From G963663495 sp963663495 (GTDB lineage: Bacteria; Bacteroidota; Rhodothermia; Rhodothermales; Bin80), in assembly GCA_963663495.1 (NCBI GenBank), contig OY760427.1, positions 2,170,001-2,234,000 on the forward strand: DNA of 64,000 nt, given 5' to 3'. Of the stretch, positions 38,288-48,142 are shown in pieces; the first letter of the stretch is position 1; the number at the start of each line of letters is the position of its first letter. Under the pieces are notes generated by a model that was not told where the DNA came from, made no database searches, and saw nothing but the letters and a program-made list of their open reading frames with translations. Both the position numbers and the translations under genes were made by a program.

Positions 38288-39328
38288 ATGTCTCCTCGCC
38301 GCGTGGCGGTTAGCGTACTGGGAGCTGGCAGCTGGGGTACTGCCTTAGCCATCAGTCTATGCTCTTCCGGGCATGCCGTCACCTTGTGGGCACGCAGGTC
38401 CGCAGCGGCAGCCGCCATGCGCAAAACGCGGCGTAACCCCAGCTATCTACGGGATGCCATCCTGCCAGAGACCCTAACAATCACATCAAAGCTTGATGAG
38501 GCGGCAACCGCGTCCACTTTTTGGGTTGTGGCCACACCCTCGCAAGCGGTCCGTAAACTTGCACAATATCTCTTGGGATATGCTACAGCAGATAACACGG
38601 TAGTATCAGTTGCCAAAGGGATTGAGAATGCCACGTTACAGACTACAACGCAGGTCCTTTGCGCTGTGCTGTCACCACCCATCTCTGCGGAGAGGATAGG
38701 GGTACTTTCTGGTCCCAGCCATGCAGAAGAACTGGCTGCAGGGAAGCCGACGACAATTGTAGCGGCGGCTGGCAGCGCGGACACCGCTGAGCTTATCCAA
38801 ACCGTATTCATGACGAACGACTTTCGCGTCTACTTGAACGACGATCTGGTGGGTGTGGAGGTCGGCGCTGCCGTAAAGAATGTCATGGCAATTGCGGCGG
38901 GGATCAGCGATGGTATTGGATTTGGTGTAAATGCGAAGGCTGCCCTCCTTACACGCGGGATGGCAGAAATCCAACGCCTTGGCGTCGCTATGGGTGCGCG
39001 GGCATCCACGTTTGCGGGGCTGACGGGGATCGGTGACCTAGTAGTTACATGCACAAGCGGGCTAAGCAGGAATCGACGCGTTGGAGAGCTGATAGGGCAG
39101 GGTGTTGCTCCCGACGAAGCGCAGCGGCGGCTGGGTATGGTTGCGGAGGGGATGCATACGGCCACATCGGTTCGTGCCCTTGCAGAAACGTACGAGATCG
39201 AAATGCCGATCACTGAAGCAGTGTGCGGAATCCTTTTTGATGGCAAGAAGCCGCATGATGCAGTACAGGACTTGATGACCCGATCAGCCAAGTCGGAAGT
39301 ATGGCTTGGAGACGCGTCGTTCTCATAG
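38288..39328 (+). CDS. gpsA: Glycerol-3-phosphate dehydrogenase [NAD(P)+]
   Basis: Reduces dihydroxyacetone phosphate to glycerol-3-phosphate. 346 residues: N-terminal dinucleotide fold VSVLGAGSWGTALA, SVAKGIE, LSGPSHAEE, catalytic-Lys block VEVGAAVKNVMAIAAG, GIGDLVVTCTS and SRNRRVG. Pairs functionally with plsY 25 bp upstream. Confidence 0.95.
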   Translation: MSPRRVAVSVLGAGSWGTALAISLCSSGHAVTLWARRSAAAAAMRKTRRNPSYLRDAILPETLTITSKLDEAATASTFWVVATPSQAVRKLAQYLLGYATADNTVVSVAKGIENATLQTTTQVLCAVLSPPISAERIGVLSGPSHAEELAAGKPTTIVAAAGSADTAELIQTVFMTNDFRVYLNDDLVGVEVGAAVKNVMAIAAGISDGIGFGVNAKAALLTRGMAEIQRLGVAMGARASTFAGLTGIGDLVVTCTSGLSRNRRVGELIGQGVAPDEAQRRLGMVAEGMHTATSVRALAETYEIEMPITEAVCGILFDGKKPHDAVQDLMTRSAKSEVWLGDASFS

Positions 39329-39340
39329 CTTTGAGGTTGA

Positions 39341-40006
39341 TTGAGTATTACACTTCGACAGCTTACCGAGGCCGTTTCGTACGGTGAAGGACAGCACCTT
39401 GAGTTTAAAATGCGGGTGCCGGAGCCGGCCCGTTTGGCAAAAGAGGTCGTGGCATTTGCCAACACCACCGGTGGCCAACTGGTAATCGGTGTTGAGGACA
39501 ACGGTGCTGTGAGAGGAGTGAAAGATATAGCGGAGGAGGAGTACGCGTTAAAGCAGGCCTTGCAGGGATGTTGCAGACCGGCGGTGCCCATTGATCTGGA
39601 ACGCGTACGAGTATCACGCAAGAGGCAAGTCCTAGTGGTTACGGTGCAGGAAAGCTCCCAAAAGCCGCATTCCGTGATAGACTTTGCGGCGGGGCGACAG
39701 ACCGCTTATGTCCGAATTGAAGATAAGAGTGTTGAGGCGAGTTTGGAGGCCCTGCGGCTCATGCGGTTGTCCGGGAGAAAGGACGATGTTATGTTTACTA
39801 TACAGGAAAAGGAGCGAATATTGCTGCAGTATTTGGATCGCGTTGGCAGGATCAGCGTGCGGCAATTTGCGCAGGTGGCGGGAATCTCACGGCGGGTAGC
39901 TTCCCGGACGCTGGTCCTTCTCACACGAGCTGATATGCTTGAACACCATTCTGCACTGGAAGAAGATTATTTTACGCCTGGCAGGGAGATGCGACGCTTG
40001 CCGTAG
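39341..40006 (+). CDS. AlbA_2 (Schlafen-type) domain protein with C-terminal winged helix
   Basis: 221 residues, TTG start 13 bp after gpsA. Residues ~15-125 fit the AlbA_2/Schlafen fold (GEGQHLEFKMRVPEPARLAKEVVAFANTTGGQLVIGVEDNG...). Residues ~150-215 look like a winged helix (LLQYLDRVGRISVRQFAQVAGISRRVASRTL). The family includes ATP-binding or nucleic-acid-binding regulators; the target is unknown. Confidence 0.82.
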   Translation: MSITLRQLTEAVSYGEGQHLEFKMRVPEPARLAKEVVAFANTTGGQLVIGVEDNGAVRGVKDIAEEEYALKQALQGCCRPAVPIDLERVRVSRKRQVLVVTVQESSQKPHSVIDFAAGRQTAYVRIEDKSVEASLEALRLMRLSGRKDDVMFTIQEKERILLQYLDRVGRISVRQFAQVAGISRRVASRTLVLLTRADMLEHHSALEEDYFTPGREMRRLP

Positions 40007-40249
40007 GGGTAAGGTGCTTGGAAGTCGCGCGCATGTGACTTTGATTCGGCGCGGGCGCATGTAGCTGCAGGTTTGCGCCTATCAACAGTTCCCAATGCCC
40101 CGGGCTGGTTCTTATGCGCTATTCCCTGCGCTTCCTTCAAGTTTCGGAGCAGGCAACGTGGCAGTATGCGTTGCCATCCGACTGCTTTGACTAGTGGGTA
40201 GGTTTTGAGCAACCGGCGGTAGATGTCCTGACATGGGATAGGCCGGTTG
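40007..40249. other. Intergenic, possible degraded gene
   Basis: A minus-strand open stretch reads YRRLLKTYPLVKAVGWQRI then LPRCLLRNLKE, which looks protein-like but I cannot assign it; it lacks a credible start and overlaps the end of the lipase-like gene. No other feature seen. Confidence 0.3.
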
Positions 40250-41455
40250 TCAGAATGTGTTGAACCAAGCCTTGGCCAACAGAATGCTCGGCGGCGCACA
40301 TAAAACATGATCTGCAGCGGGAAGTGGATCAACGAGACGAACGGTGGCCCCATTGGCTTCCAAGTGTTCGTGTGCGATCTCCGCATTTTCCTTTGGAACG
40401 GTTATATCGCCTCGGCAATGAAACATTCTCACGGGAGCGATAGGAGTCCAGTCGTACACATCGTTTTCACGCAGCCGCCTCCGGAATGCGTAGTCGGGGT
40501 CGTTCTCAAAAGAATCCAGCATGTCCGGCCGCAGGATGTGACTCGGAATCTCGGGAAGCATCGCATCAATGGACATGCCGGCATGAGTGCCGTCAAACAG
40601 CGGAGGTAATGTAGTATCGTAGGGACTTATGAGGAACTCTGAGGGACTGTCGTAAAGCTCATACACGGCGTTGTAAGCGAAGAGGACATATGGGAGGTAG
40701 AAGGGTACCGGATAGGGAACGCCAGCCACAACTACATCAGACATGGTACCCGAAAGGTCATACGGCCCGGCCATAGGTGCTGAAGCCGTTACGGCAAATT
40801 CGTCCGCATAGTCGGCCTCAAGTGCGCGATGTGCCGCCATCGTCACGTAGCCTCCCTGCGAGTAGCCAAGCAGAAACAATTCTTTGGCCAGTGAAATATC
40901 GTTGGCAGAGGCAAAGTCAACGGAAGCTCGCAACATGTCTACTACGGCAGTGGCCGAAGTGGCAGCATGCACATAGGGATGCATGCCTGGAGAGGCTCCT
41001 AGGCCCAAGTAATCGGGCATCACCGCGAAATAGCCCGTTGCCGCAAAAGCCACGCCAACGATGCGTTCCTTCGCGCTGGATGAAGGTACATCCTCCCGTC
41101 TAGTCACGGTGCCATGCTGGTAACTGACCACAGGCAATGATGTTAAGGATATATTGGGCATGCTAAGTGCACCCGAAGCCTGCGTGCTATCACCATTGGC
41201 GTCAATGGTTTGGTAGACGATTGAGTACGTTGCGACCGGATACTGAACATCAAACCCTAGATCCAAATCCGAAAAATCGGAGATGAGCTCAACCACATCA
41301 ATCTCGTCCACAAGCTCAACGGAAATCGTTGAGCCGCGGCCTTGACGGCTCTCAGCACGCTCGGCATTCGGGTCCACGATATCACATCTTGCGCTAAGAA
41401 AGCCCGCAATAGCCACTACGATAAGATATCGTGCACGCGTCCACCATCGGATCAC
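40250..41455 (-). CDS. Exported alpha/beta hydrolase, secretory-lipase-like (401 aa)
   Basis: Nucleophile elbow GYSQGG (Ser ~199), acid in HCRGDITVP and His in PAADHVLC give a full triad; the family resembles secretory lipases/esterases. GTG at 41455 gives a clean signal sequence RWWTRARYLIVVAIAGFLSARC; Cys24 suggests a lipoprotein, but Arg at -1 is atypical. A longer frame from ATG 41650 begins inside the MITE and has no Met in between, so I reject it. The substrate is unknown. Confidence 0.78.
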   Translation of the reverse strand: MIRWWTRARYLIVVAIAGFLSARCDIVDPNAERAESRQGRGSTISVELVDEIDVVELISDFSDLDLGFDVQYPVATYSIVYQTIDANGDSTQASGALSMPNISLTSLPVVSYQHGTVTRREDVPSSSAKERIVGVAFAATGYFAVMPDYLGLGASPGMHPYVHAATSATAVVDMLRASVDFASANDISLAKELFLLGYSQGGYVTMAAHRALEADYADEFAVTASAPMAGPYDLSGTMSDVVVAGVPYPVPFYLPYVLFAYNAVYELYDSPSEFLISPYDTTLPPLFDGTHAGMSIDAMLPEIPSHILRPDMLDSFENDPDYAFRRRLRENDVYDWTPIAPVRMFHCRGDITVPKENAEIAHEHLEANGATVRLVDPLPAADHVLCAPPSILLAKAWFNTF

Positions 41456-41625
41456 TTTTGCAGTTGTTGTGATGGATTCGCCGTAGCTATGAGTATGCAA
41501 AACGATCCTGAGCAAGTGTATGGCACTTTGCAGCCATGATACACGCAAGATCACCTTTGGTACCCGATTCCGAGAGAACGCAGTGCGTGCTATGGCGCGC
41601 AAAATTCCGCCTAACCTTAACAAAA

Positions 41626-41795
41626 GGGAGTTATATAGCTGAGTACCCATTTGCTGAGGTTTTCGAAATAATTGCAGGTTTTTCGCGAAAAGCGGGAACT
41701 GATTATGAAAAACTGGCGCATGCCATCCTGACTACACCACCACAGCGCAAAATGACGGGTGCCAAAACGCGTGAGTACTCAGCAATATAATTCCC
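41626..41795 (+). mobile_element. MITE of the IS1595 family (170 bp)
   Basis: Inverted repeats GGGAGTTATATAGCTGAGTA / TACTCAGCAATATAATTCCC and perfect 8-bp duplication TAACAAAA (41618-41625, 41796-41803). The sequence equals the left ~85 bp of the IS1595 element at 22091 fused to its right ~90 bp, i.e. an internal-deletion derivative. It keeps the tail of the small gene (EKLAHAIL...PPQRK). Lies just upstream of the lipase-like gene. Confidence 0.93.
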
Positions 41796-41803
41796 TAACA
41801 AAA

Positions 41804-41935
41804 GGGAATTATATACGTGAGTGACCAACTGTACACAGTGAGGCACTAGTATAAATTTCACGGGTCATAGGGGTCGGTAACCCGAACGCCACTCGCCGTG
41901 CAGAAGCCCCAATCCCGGAGGCCAGTATGTTTGCA
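41804..41935 (-). mobile_element. TnpB core remnant (right end)
   Basis: Starts GGGAATTATATACGTGAGTG and matches the last ~40 codons of tnpB plus right end, in reverse. Interrupted at 41935 by IS1380. It is separated from the MITE only by the 8-bp TAACAAAA, the same core-spacer-MITE logic as in the complete elements but with the MITE on the other side. Confidence 0.88.
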
Positions 41936-42236
41936 CCTGCAATATTCATGTCGTACCCTGTTCGGGTCCAAAAGCGCTGTTTCGGTACCTGCAGGACCGA
42001 TTGTGCGTTGTTCATGCGTAGGGACGACCATGAGAGGGGCTGAAAACACCAGTTTAGGCCCTTTTCCCGACACGATAGCGGTCACATTACCGAGATTTTG
42101 GGAAGACGTCTGTCGGGTAGACACACCTCTGCCTACCTTCTCTTTCCGCTTTCCGCGTTGGGCGCCTGCGGTGTCGGAGCGCAGGCGCAAAGATGACTTG
42201 GCTAGCTCTTCAAGGGAAGCGTGATCCATGTGAGTT
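41936..42236 (-). mobile_element. IS1380 copy 5, right-end part
   Basis: Begins CCTGCAATATTCATG (right end) inside the tnpB remnant and is cut by the IS1182-like element at 42237. The rest lies at 44031-45392 and 56533-56723. Summed length ~1.85 kb is a whole element. The outer flanks do not match: TTGCA before 41936, GTAAC after 56723. Confidence 0.9.
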
Positions 42237-44026
42237 GAGCCTTTTGCAAAACCCCGGTGTATTCGGCGGTGGTGGCGACCAAAATGCCCAAATTTTCGGG
42301 TTTTTCGACATTACGCCGGGAGCATTGGCATGTGTAGCCTTTGGATCCAGATGTATAGGCGGTCCATAGGCGTTGAAGGCTTCCCGGGGGGGTGAATTCG
42401 GGGCAGAATCCGTGCTTTGCGGGCACACCTATGCCTAGCTCCTGCTTCGCACAAAACCCGATTAGCGCAATTTACGTCTGGATTCCTGTCTCTATTGCAC
42501 CATACGCAACAGCTGATCTACCGTCAGTACCAGCACGCCGAACATCAAGTGGCATGTCACCTTCTTGTGCCCACGCACGCGGACATTACGACCACCAAAC
42601 TCATCCTTGAGCCGCCCGAAGGCTCGCTCAACCGTTGAGCGCTCCCTGTAACGAACATCCTCAGGCAGTACCAATCCGGCTGCTCGCTGGGCCGTTTTCT
42701 CGCGGATAAGCGCCGCCTTACCTTTGCGTCGCGGATTATGGTCGATAATCGGCACGTGCCCCAAGCCTTTACTGTGCTCGTGAATCTGCTTCGCGTCGTA
42801 TGCACTGTCCATCAGATCATACAAATTGCGTACCCGCAGTTGAGATATCGTAGCCAACGGAATCGCCGCTTGGCTATCATGCAATGATGCAGAGGAAACA
42901 AAACCGCTGATCGGTACGCCTCCGTCGGCCACATCCATGTGCAACTTGTACCCCGTCCATTTCTGCGTATGTCCCTTCGCATTGCGCTTAACGCCTACCG
43001 TACATCGCTTCGGTAACTCCTCCAACATCTCCTCTGTCCCCATGGTACGCTGGCGCACCAGCCGCGGCAACTCCTTCGGAGGCTTTTCATCCTTGGTAGG
43101 ATGCGATGATTTGCACTCTTCTGGACGCTCTAACTCCTTTTTCTGGGGTACCGGGTCCTCTTGCGCCACTATCGCGGTCGAATCCTGCGATGGATGGCCC
43201 ACCTCCGGTAATTCCTCCTCCATCTCTATTGCCAGCTGGCCCACGAGCCGCTTCGGCTTCTTTGAACGCTCTTCATCCTTGGAAGGACTCGCTGGTTTGC
43301 ACTCTGGACGCTCCGACTCCTTTTTCAGTACCGGCTTCTCTCGCGCTGCTATTGCGGTCGAATCACGCGATAGGTGCCCCACCAACTGCTCCGAATACCC
43401 CTCCTTTATCAGAGCCTCATGTACACGCGTCGGCAATTCCGCCTCTGAAAATTCCCTGAACGCACGTGAAAAGGTCGCCTCACTCGGCACATCCTCCAAC
43501 CGATGCCAACCACACAAACGCCGCAGCGTCGGATCCGAACGCAACCGCTCCACCAACGCTCTGGTCGTATCCATATTGAACACCATCTTCGCCAGGAACG
43601 CCCGCGCGAGGGCAGCACGGCTCTTCAACGGACGCCCGGGTATACCGTCCTGAGCACTGGGCAGAAAGCGCTCAACTCGCACCATCTCCAGTACCGAGAG
43701 CAGCTTCTTATGGCGCCCCTCCAAGGGGCCAATCGTTTCCTCCACCCAGGGAAAAAGCTCCCGTTGGCAGTTGATCCAGAATCCGCTTAACTTAGAATTG
43801 AGAGACATGAGAACCTTCGTTTTTTGCGAGTTTAGTTTCTCCTCCAAAGATACCTAACACGGAGGTTCCAGTCCCTCAAGTGTGCTTGCTAGCACACATT
43901 TTCATGGCCTGTAGAATCCTCCATCTGCACCCGCCGAGCAGTCAAATCTACCTGACCAGCCCCCTATCTTAGGAAATCGCATCTTCAGACAAAAACACCC
44001 CGATTCAAGGGTTTTGCAAAAGGCTC
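42237..44026 (-). mobile_element. IS1182/IS5-superfamily element (1790 bp)
   Basis: Perfect 18-bp inverted repeats GAGCCTTTTGCAAAACCC and 4-bp duplication AGTT (42233-42236, 44027-44030). One gene on the minus strand. Inserted in IS1380 copy 5 between its transposase end and right end. The 43848-44026 portion is non-coding. Confidence 0.9.
42492..43847 (-). CDS. IS1182/IS5-type transposase with duplicated catalytic segment (451 aa)
   Basis: N-terminal domain ~1-150 (PSEATFSRAFREF), DDE core with first Asp in RDSTAI, second Asp in LYDLMDSAYDAKQI and Glu in STVERAFGRLKDEFG. Unusually, residues ~156-215 are tandemly duplicated at ~216-280: LSRDSTAIAARE (Asp162) recurs as PSQDSTAIVAQE (Asp222), followed each time by a charged ~45-residue stretch. 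The copies are about 50-60% alike by eye, so the duplication is not recent. Whether one or both Asp residues can enter the active site is unknown. The frame is open throughout. Confidence 0.82.
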   Translation of the reverse strand: MEEKLNSQKTKVLMSLNSKLSGFWINCQRELFPWVEETIGPLEGRHKKLLSVLEMVRVERFLPSAQDGIPGRPLKSRAALARAFLAKMVFNMDTTRALVERLRSDPTLRRLCGWHRLEDVPSEATFSRAFREFSEAELPTRVHEALIKEGYSEQLVGHLSRDSTAIAAREKPVLKKESERPECKPASPSKDEERSKKPKRLVGQLAIEMEEELPEVGHPSQDSTAIVAQEDPVPQKKELERPEECKSSHPTKDEKPPKELPRLVRQRTMGTEEMLEELPKRCTVGVKRNAKGHTQKWTGYKLHMDVADGGVPISGFVSSASLHDSQAAIPLATISQLRVRNLYDLMDSAYDAKQIHEHSKGLGHVPIIDHNPRRKGKAALIREKTAQRAAGLVLPEDVRYRERSTVERAFGRLKDEFGGRNVRVRGHKKVTCHLMFGVLVLTVDQLLRMVQ

Positions 44027-44030
44027 AGTT

Positions 44031-45392
44031 GACAATAACGTCGCCAAAATTGCTCCCATGCAGCATCTGCGCTGGCGGCAATGTGGATAACGATGTTGCG
44101 CGCGTGTTGTACGAAGCGGGCCCCCACCTTGAGTACACGCTCGCGATAGGTGCTCAGACTTATCTGGGATTCGTCAGGCTCCCGCATAAGGCAGCGCCCC
44201 ACATGCATGAGCTGATACACCAGAAGGTATACCTGTAGCAGGACCTCGTTCTCGGCTCGGATCTCGGCTTCCTATTCCGACTCATCAGGCTTCCGCACTA
44301 CAGGCCGGCCTTTATAGTGTGTCTTCGGACGGGGAACCGAAGACAGCGCCATGGAGCAAGCCGCATTCAGCTCCCCGAAGTGCTTTTCCGCCTTTCCTCT
44401 CTTCCTGTACAGATTCACAAGCTGCTCTGCCGGATAGGCTTCTACATCCAGATCGGTGATCAGATAGAAATGCCGCGGGAAAAGCTCTCCCGGCACCGGA
44501 ACAACCACGAGCACCACACGACGCTCTACGGACCAGCACTTTGCACGGTAGCGCAGTTCGTGGTGCATTCGTCCGACGGCTGATCACCCTCCAAATGAGG
44601 CGCCGCAAGCCCGTCAATCACATCGTTTCCTTTCAGACGCATCACATAGCCGATACGGTCGTTCTCCAGCTTATCACATAACTCTCCACTGTTGAAGCCT
44701 GCGTCCAATCGGACAATAACCTTGTCGGCCACATGTTCACGCAATGCCAGCCCAATGCGTCGAACGAGACCGTAGCAGTCCTTCACCATATTCTGCGTGC
44801 CCCCTCGCAATTCCGCCCCCAACATGTCGCCCGACTCACCGCATATGGCGATAAGGGGCAGAAAGATAGTGCGCTTGTAATACCCGTTCCACTTGCTGCC
44901 CTGCTGCTTGCCATGCGTATCTACCGGTACACCGTCCACTTCAAAGACCACCTCGGGGCGGCGCTTCCCGCCACCACGCTGCAGCAGGCGCTCCATGGCG
45001 AATGTCTCTGCAAAAAGGCGCAACTTCTTGAAGTTCTTTTTCCCGGCCAACATGCGCACGAAGCGAGACATGGTTGGCTGGGATGCCAAGGACCTATCGT
45101 CCTGTAATGCCTCCATACCCCTTTTGGAAGAAGTGGCCACGCGCATGGCGGGGTCCCTTCGAAGCTTGTCCGCATCTGACTGACGTCCCCACCCCTGCAC
45201 ATGTTGCAGCAGTAACTGCCGCACTAACTCCTCAAGGCTATGCGTAATCCGAGCTTGGGACCGATTGTCCTTAAGCACGGAAGCGAGTCGGCATGCCAAG
45301 GTGCTGATCACCATGAGCAGGCGCATAGGAATGACGCCCGCATCCGATGTTAGATTATCGGTCTTGGAGCGTACAACTTTAACGGATTTATT
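44031..45392 (-). pseudogene. IS1380 transposase (copy 5), multiply broken
   Basis: Matches the transposase gene from codon ~45 to the end, in reverse. Defects: a stop after a single DESE unit at the acidic repeat (~44276), a frameshift near 44560 (DECTTNCATVQ for DECYHELRYRA), and truncation at 45392 by IS66 insertion into KSVKVVR. All visible catalytic residues (RLDAGF, EVDGVPVD) remain. Confidence 0.88.
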
Positions 45393-45498
45393 GTAAGCGT
45401 GCGGTGAACTACATCTTGATTGGGTGATGGGTTCTGGGGAGCTTACCCCTAGACGTGAGAACCCAGACCCCAGATCGCATGGTACAGCCCAAACGTAC

Positions 45499-47858
45499 CC
45501 TAACTTCGCCATCCAGTCAGGGGAAAACGCTGAGTTCCGTCTCCAATTCTCCCGTTTTTTCCTCCTAATAGGGCTATTTCGGCTAAATTCGGCGTTTTTC
45601 GACCTTTTTTAGCCGACTTTTTCGGAAAAGGCAATGTAGTGCTATAGAGGTGTGTACGGGAACCTCCCCCCAACCACCCCGGTACCTTACCTCGTACCAA
45701 TTCCACACTCCGATCATGTTTATCCGAAACCGACCCTACAAACGTAAAGACGGTAAGAAATGCAACAGCTTTGCCCTCATCGAATCCTATCGCAAAGACG
45801 GTACCTCCAAACACCGTACCCTCCTTAATCTCGGCCCGAACTTCAACATCCCCCGCAGTCTGTGGGGGGAGCTGACCCACTGTGTTACTGCCCGACTCAA
45901 AGGGAAAGCCAGCCTCCCTTTCCAGAATGATGAAGCCTTTCTCAATGCGGTAGACGACATCGTTGCACATCTCGAAAGCAAGGGCTACGACATCCATCGC
46001 ACATCCCATCAGCAACACCTCATCGATCCAGAGAAAATAACCCATCCCGATTCCCGGACCGTCGGCGGAGAACGACTGATCCTTCAGACATTGGAACAGC
46101 TCGGACTGGCTGTACTGCTACGTTCGCTCAACTTCTGCGAGAAACACGTCAAGCTCTGCTGTGCGCTGATCGTCGGACGTATGCTCCACCCTGGCAGTGA
46201 ACGAGAAACGCATAAATGGCTGTGTAAAACCTCCAGTGTTCTGCAGCTTCTGGATTTGGAACCCCCGAGTCTCAACACCCTCTATCGTTGCACTGATCTG
46301 ATCCATAAGCATATGGATCAGATCCTGGAGAAACTCTTTGGCATTACCAAAGCGGTATTGCAGTTTGAAGAAACAATCGTCTTTTATGATTTAACCAATA
46401 CCTATTACCACGGCAAGAAGAAAGGGAAGTTGTTGTCGCATGGGCGCAGCAAGGAGAAGCGCAGTGATTGTCCATTGGTTACGCTGGCGCTCACCCTGGA
46501 TGGTTCGGGGTTCCCCCGCAATGTGCAGATCCTGCCGGGCAATGCAGGGGAACCGGCAACGCTCAAAGAGGCGATTGAGAAACTAAACGGCGCTACGCCC
46601 ACAGTGATTATGGACTCCGGCATTGCGACGGAGCAGAATCTGCAGTACCTGAAAGAACAGGGACTGAACTGGATCACCGTGGAGCGTTCCAAAGCCCCTC
46701 CAGTCCCCGAAAACAAGCCGGATCAACAGTTTACGACCGCAGGGGGAGTCAAGATCAAAGCCTGGAAGATCACCAAAAAGGAAAAAGATGTTGAAGATGT
46801 TGAAGATGTTGAAGACGAAAAAGACGTTGAAGATAATGCGGAACTGCGCGTGTTTGTGCACAGTGAGGCTAAGCAGGCGAAGGAGGATCAGATCCTTGAA
46901 ACCCAATGCAAGAAGTTTGTGAAGGCGCTCACTACACTACATGAGGGACTCTCGAAACCCGGGTACTTGAAGAACTATGAAAAGGTCACGATAAAGGTTG
47001 GTCGTCTGAAGGAAAAGTACAAGAAGGTCTCACACCTGTATGAGGTAGAGGTCAGCAAAAAGGAGGGCACCAAGCATGCAGCATCCGTTACGGTGACCCG
47101 GCGTGCTTCGCATGCGCGTCGCACCCAGGCCAGCGGAGGGTATGTGCTTCGGACCAGTCATACCGGATGGTCGGTGGAAACGGTTGCACGAACCTACTGG
47201 CGACTTACAGAGATTGAGCGCACATTCAGAGTCATGAAATCGGACCTCGGTCTACGGCCCATCTACCACAGCAGAGATGACCGCATTGAAGGGCATCTGT
47301 TCATCACGGTACTGGCTTATCATGCTGCCCATCTGGTTCGCACCAGACTCAAGGAACACGGGATTCATGATAGTTGGGCGACGATCCGAGACAAGTTGAA
47401 CAGGATTCGTCGGATTACGACCAAGATGGTTAAGAACCAATATCGGTACCTGATCACGGAGGTGGATCAGGATCTGCCTCCGAGTATGGTACAGTTCTTT
47501 GCGGTACTGGGATACGTGTATGATCCGGATGCGACCCGCACCGTGACCGAGCATGTGGAGGAAGCGAGTGCACCGGTGAGCCAGAAGCCTCCAGACTCAT
47601 GACGTATGGTCCCTTCACAACGGTTGAGATAGCGTACTCCAGATGGAGCCACCAGAGCTACGTCCGATGGAAACGATCCGAGGTAGATCGCAGCGAAACA
47701 GGCGGCAAAACACCAGGTAATCAGGGATTCAAACCACCCTAAACCAACTTCAACCGATCCGGTAAATCTCACCATCCATTGCTCCTGAAAAAAACGGTCC
47801 AAATATGGCCACGGGAGAATTCCGTAGGTTAGTAGCACTACGAAATGGCGAAGTTAGG
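45499..47858 (+). mobile_element. IS1634-family element, copy 2, complete (2360 bp)
   Basis: Inverted repeats CCTAACTTCGCCAT / ATGGCGAAGTTAGG and perfect 4-bp duplication GTAC (45495-45498, 47859-47862). Inserted in the IS66 leader, upstream of tnpA. Confidence 0.93.
45716..47602 (+). CDS. IS1634-family transposase, complete (628 aa)
   Basis: Full-length reference copy. FYDLTNTYYHG (Asp1), SDCPLVTLALTLDGSGFPRN, TVIMDSGIA (Asp2), TYWRLTEIERTFRVMKSDLG (Glu) and a C-terminal hydrophobic region. Between Asp2 and Glu an acidic run KDVEDVEDVEDEKDVED is 12 residues longer than in copy 3. Start at MFIRNRPYKRK because upstream codons vary between copies. Confidence 0.92.
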   Translation: MFIRNRPYKRKDGKKCNSFALIESYRKDGTSKHRTLLNLGPNFNIPRSLWGELTHCVTARLKGKASLPFQNDEAFLNAVDDIVAHLESKGYDIHRTSHQQHLIDPEKITHPDSRTVGGERLILQTLEQLGLAVLLRSLNFCEKHVKLCCALIVGRMLHPGSERETHKWLCKTSSVLQLLDLEPPSLNTLYRCTDLIHKHMDQILEKLFGITKAVLQFEETIVFYDLTNTYYHGKKKGKLLSHGRSKEKRSDCPLVTLALTLDGSGFPRNVQILPGNAGEPATLKEAIEKLNGATPTVIMDSGIATEQNLQYLKEQGLNWITVERSKAPPVPENKPDQQFTTAGGVKIKAWKITKKEKDVEDVEDVEDEKDVEDNAELRVFVHSEAKQAKEDQILETQCKKFVKALTTLHEGLSKPGYLKNYEKVTIKVGRLKEKYKKVSHLYEVEVSKKEGTKHAASVTVTRRASHARRTQASGGYVLRTSHTGWSVETVARTYWRLTEIERTFRVMKSDLGLRPIYHSRDDRIEGHLFITVLAYHAAHLVRTRLKEHGIHDSWATIRDKLNRIRRITTKMVKNQYRYLITEVDQDLPPSMVQFFAVLGYVYDPDATRTVTEHVEEASAPVSQKPPDS

Positions 47859-47872
47859 GTACGGCGGAAGAG

Positions 47873-48142
47873 ATGTTTCCGCTGGTAGAGCAGTATAACG
47901 AAAGGACCCAGTCCGCAGCGGCGTTTTGTGCAAAGCACGGCATCTCGTATGGGCAGTTGAATTATTGGAGGCGGAAGGTTCGCCAGGAGACTGCAGCCGA
48001 GGACAGCCGAGGCTTCGTGGAGATAGGCAGTGCAGCACCAAGGGTAGCGGCACAGGTAGAGATCGCATATCCGGGTGGGATACGGGTGCGGTTCTTTGCA
48101 CCGGTCTCTGCTTCGTACCTGGCCAGGCTGACGCAGTCATGA
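47873..48142 (+). CDS. tnpA: IS66 accessory protein TnpA (89 aa)
   Basis: First IS66 gene. Small helix-turn-helix-type protein: QYNERTQSAAAFCAKHGISY and QLNYWRRKVRQE, then a beta-rich tail (VEIAYPGGIRVRFF). Its stop overlaps the next gene's start (ATGA). The insertion of IS1634 just upstream separates it from the IS66 left end. Confidence 0.9.
   Translation: MFPLVEQYNERTQSAAAFCAKHGISYGQLNYWRRKVRQETAAEDSRGFVEIGSAAPRVAAQVEIAYPGGIRVRFFAPVSASYLARLTQS

Noticed and set aside
41456..41650. Upstream extension of the lipase-like protein to ATG 41650
   Set aside because: The ATG lies in the MITE, and the GTG at 41455 gives a proper signal sequence.
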